DNA of 6,287 nucleotides, taken from Opitutia bacterium. Its GTDB lineage: Bacteria > Verrucomicrobiota > Verrucomicrobiia > Opitutales > Coraliomargaritaceae. Below are positions 5,947 through 6,287 of the stretch, in pieces. The DNA lies in the NCBI GenBank assembly GCA_003503355.1, contig DOCS01000208.1:10427-16713 (forward strand), read 5' to 3'. Position 1 is the first letter of the stretch. The number at the start of each line of letters is the position of its first letter. Under the pieces are notes generated by a model. It saw only the letters and a program-made list of their open reading frames with translations. It had not been told where the DNA came from and did not search any database. The translations under genes were made by a program, and so were the position numbers.

Positions 5947-6287
5947 ATGTCCAACAAAGAGTCTACAACCGCTAAGCCTTACTCAGTGCCATCCTTTCTC
6001 GTCGATTTACTCGACGCTCGTTCGCCTACGGGGCACGAGTATGAAGCGCAAGCGGTGGTCGATCGCCATGTTGAAGCACAGGTTGATGTCTATCGCAAAG
6101 ATACGATGGGCAATCGCTTTGCCACGATCAATTCGGGCGGCGATCCTTCGGTGCTGTTCGCCGGCCACATTGATGAGCTGGGTCTGATTATTACTTATAT
6201 CAACGACAAGGGCTTCGTTTATTTTGATACGCTCGGTGGGCACGATAAATCGATGATCTCGGGTCGTCGGGTTTCGATCCTGACTAA
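5947..6287 (+). CDS. M42-family metallo-aminopeptidase (3' partial)
   Basis: Only the first 113 codons are present; the gene continues past the right edge, where members normally reach about 350 residues. M42 enzymes (glutamyl aminopeptidase / FrvX / deblocking type) are cytoplasmic dinuclear-metal peptidases that remove N-terminal residues from peptides, often as large tetrahedral oligomers. Supporting motifs: LLDARSPTGHEYEA (21-34), matching the family's N-terminal TPSG-type motif; DTMGNRFA (52-59); and the first metal motif AGHIDELGLIITYI (72-85), with H74 a metal ligand and D76 in the conserved motif. The stretch LGGHDKSMISGRRVSI (96-111) matches the start of the inserted beta-barrel domain. 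ATG 5947 is the first plausible start; upstream AGAAGA is only a weak Shine-Dalgarno. The remaining metal ligands and catalytic Glu lie outside the window. Its transcription is separated from ahcY by a terminator. Confidence 0.9.
   Translation, partial: MSNKESTTAKPYSVPSFLVDLLDARSPTGHEYEAQAVVDRHVEAQVDVYRKDTMGNRFATINSGGDPSVLFAGHIDELGLIITYINDKGFVYFDTLGGHDKSMISGRRVSILT

Noticed and set aside
5912..6187. 91-codon plus-strand frame overlapping the peptidase start
   Set aside because: It is out of frame with the M42 protein, whose family motifs are clear in the frame from 5947.

Overview
The window is a bacterial chromosome segment of moderately high GC. It carries two parts of the activated-methyl cycle (metK and ahcY), a tRNA-Leu, a small two-gene signalling-type unit and two genes cut by the window edges. 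The protein style suggests Verrucomicrobiota, perhaps an Opitutales relative: an AdoHcyase with the long bacterial insertion, an HTH plus metallo-beta-lactamase hybrid, and a CACGAAT-type interspersed repeat. That placement rests on recall, not on a database search.

Layout. Bases 1-612 hold the 3' end of a gene for an acidic, Ala/Glu-rich protein ending in a compact, probably beta-sandwich domain. Bases 613-875 hold no supportable gene. A tRNA-Leu(CAA) lies on the minus strand at 876-957, followed downstream by a hairpin that pairs best in minus-strand RNA. From a divergent intergenic region (958-1103), a stand-alone CheY-like receiver gene reads rightwards. It is followed closely by a gene for an N-terminal HTH-like segment fused to an intact metallo-beta-lactamase fold; the two are probably one operon.

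Next come metK (S-adenosylmethionine synthetase, 2641-3801) and ahcY (adenosylhomocysteinase, 4044-5483). MetK makes SAM; methyltransferases turn it into SAH; AhcY removes SAH and returns homocysteine. A strong intrinsic terminator follows ahcY, so the pair probably shares one transcription endpoint. No known SAM or SAH riboswitch is recognisable before either gene. Instead there is a striking 26-bp dyad (2572-2597) before metK, a candidate operator. The 242-bp metK-ahcY gap is mostly filled by a roughly 204-bp element with imperfect terminal inverted repeats built from CACGAAT units (3815-4018), which looks like a non-autonomous MITE-type or REP-like repeat.

After the terminator, about 400 bp without a convincing gene leads to the first 113 codons of an M42-family metallo-aminopeptidase, which runs off the right edge.

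The observations most worth a second look are the metK-upstream dyad, the inverted-repeat element, and the receiver / HTH-MBL pair.
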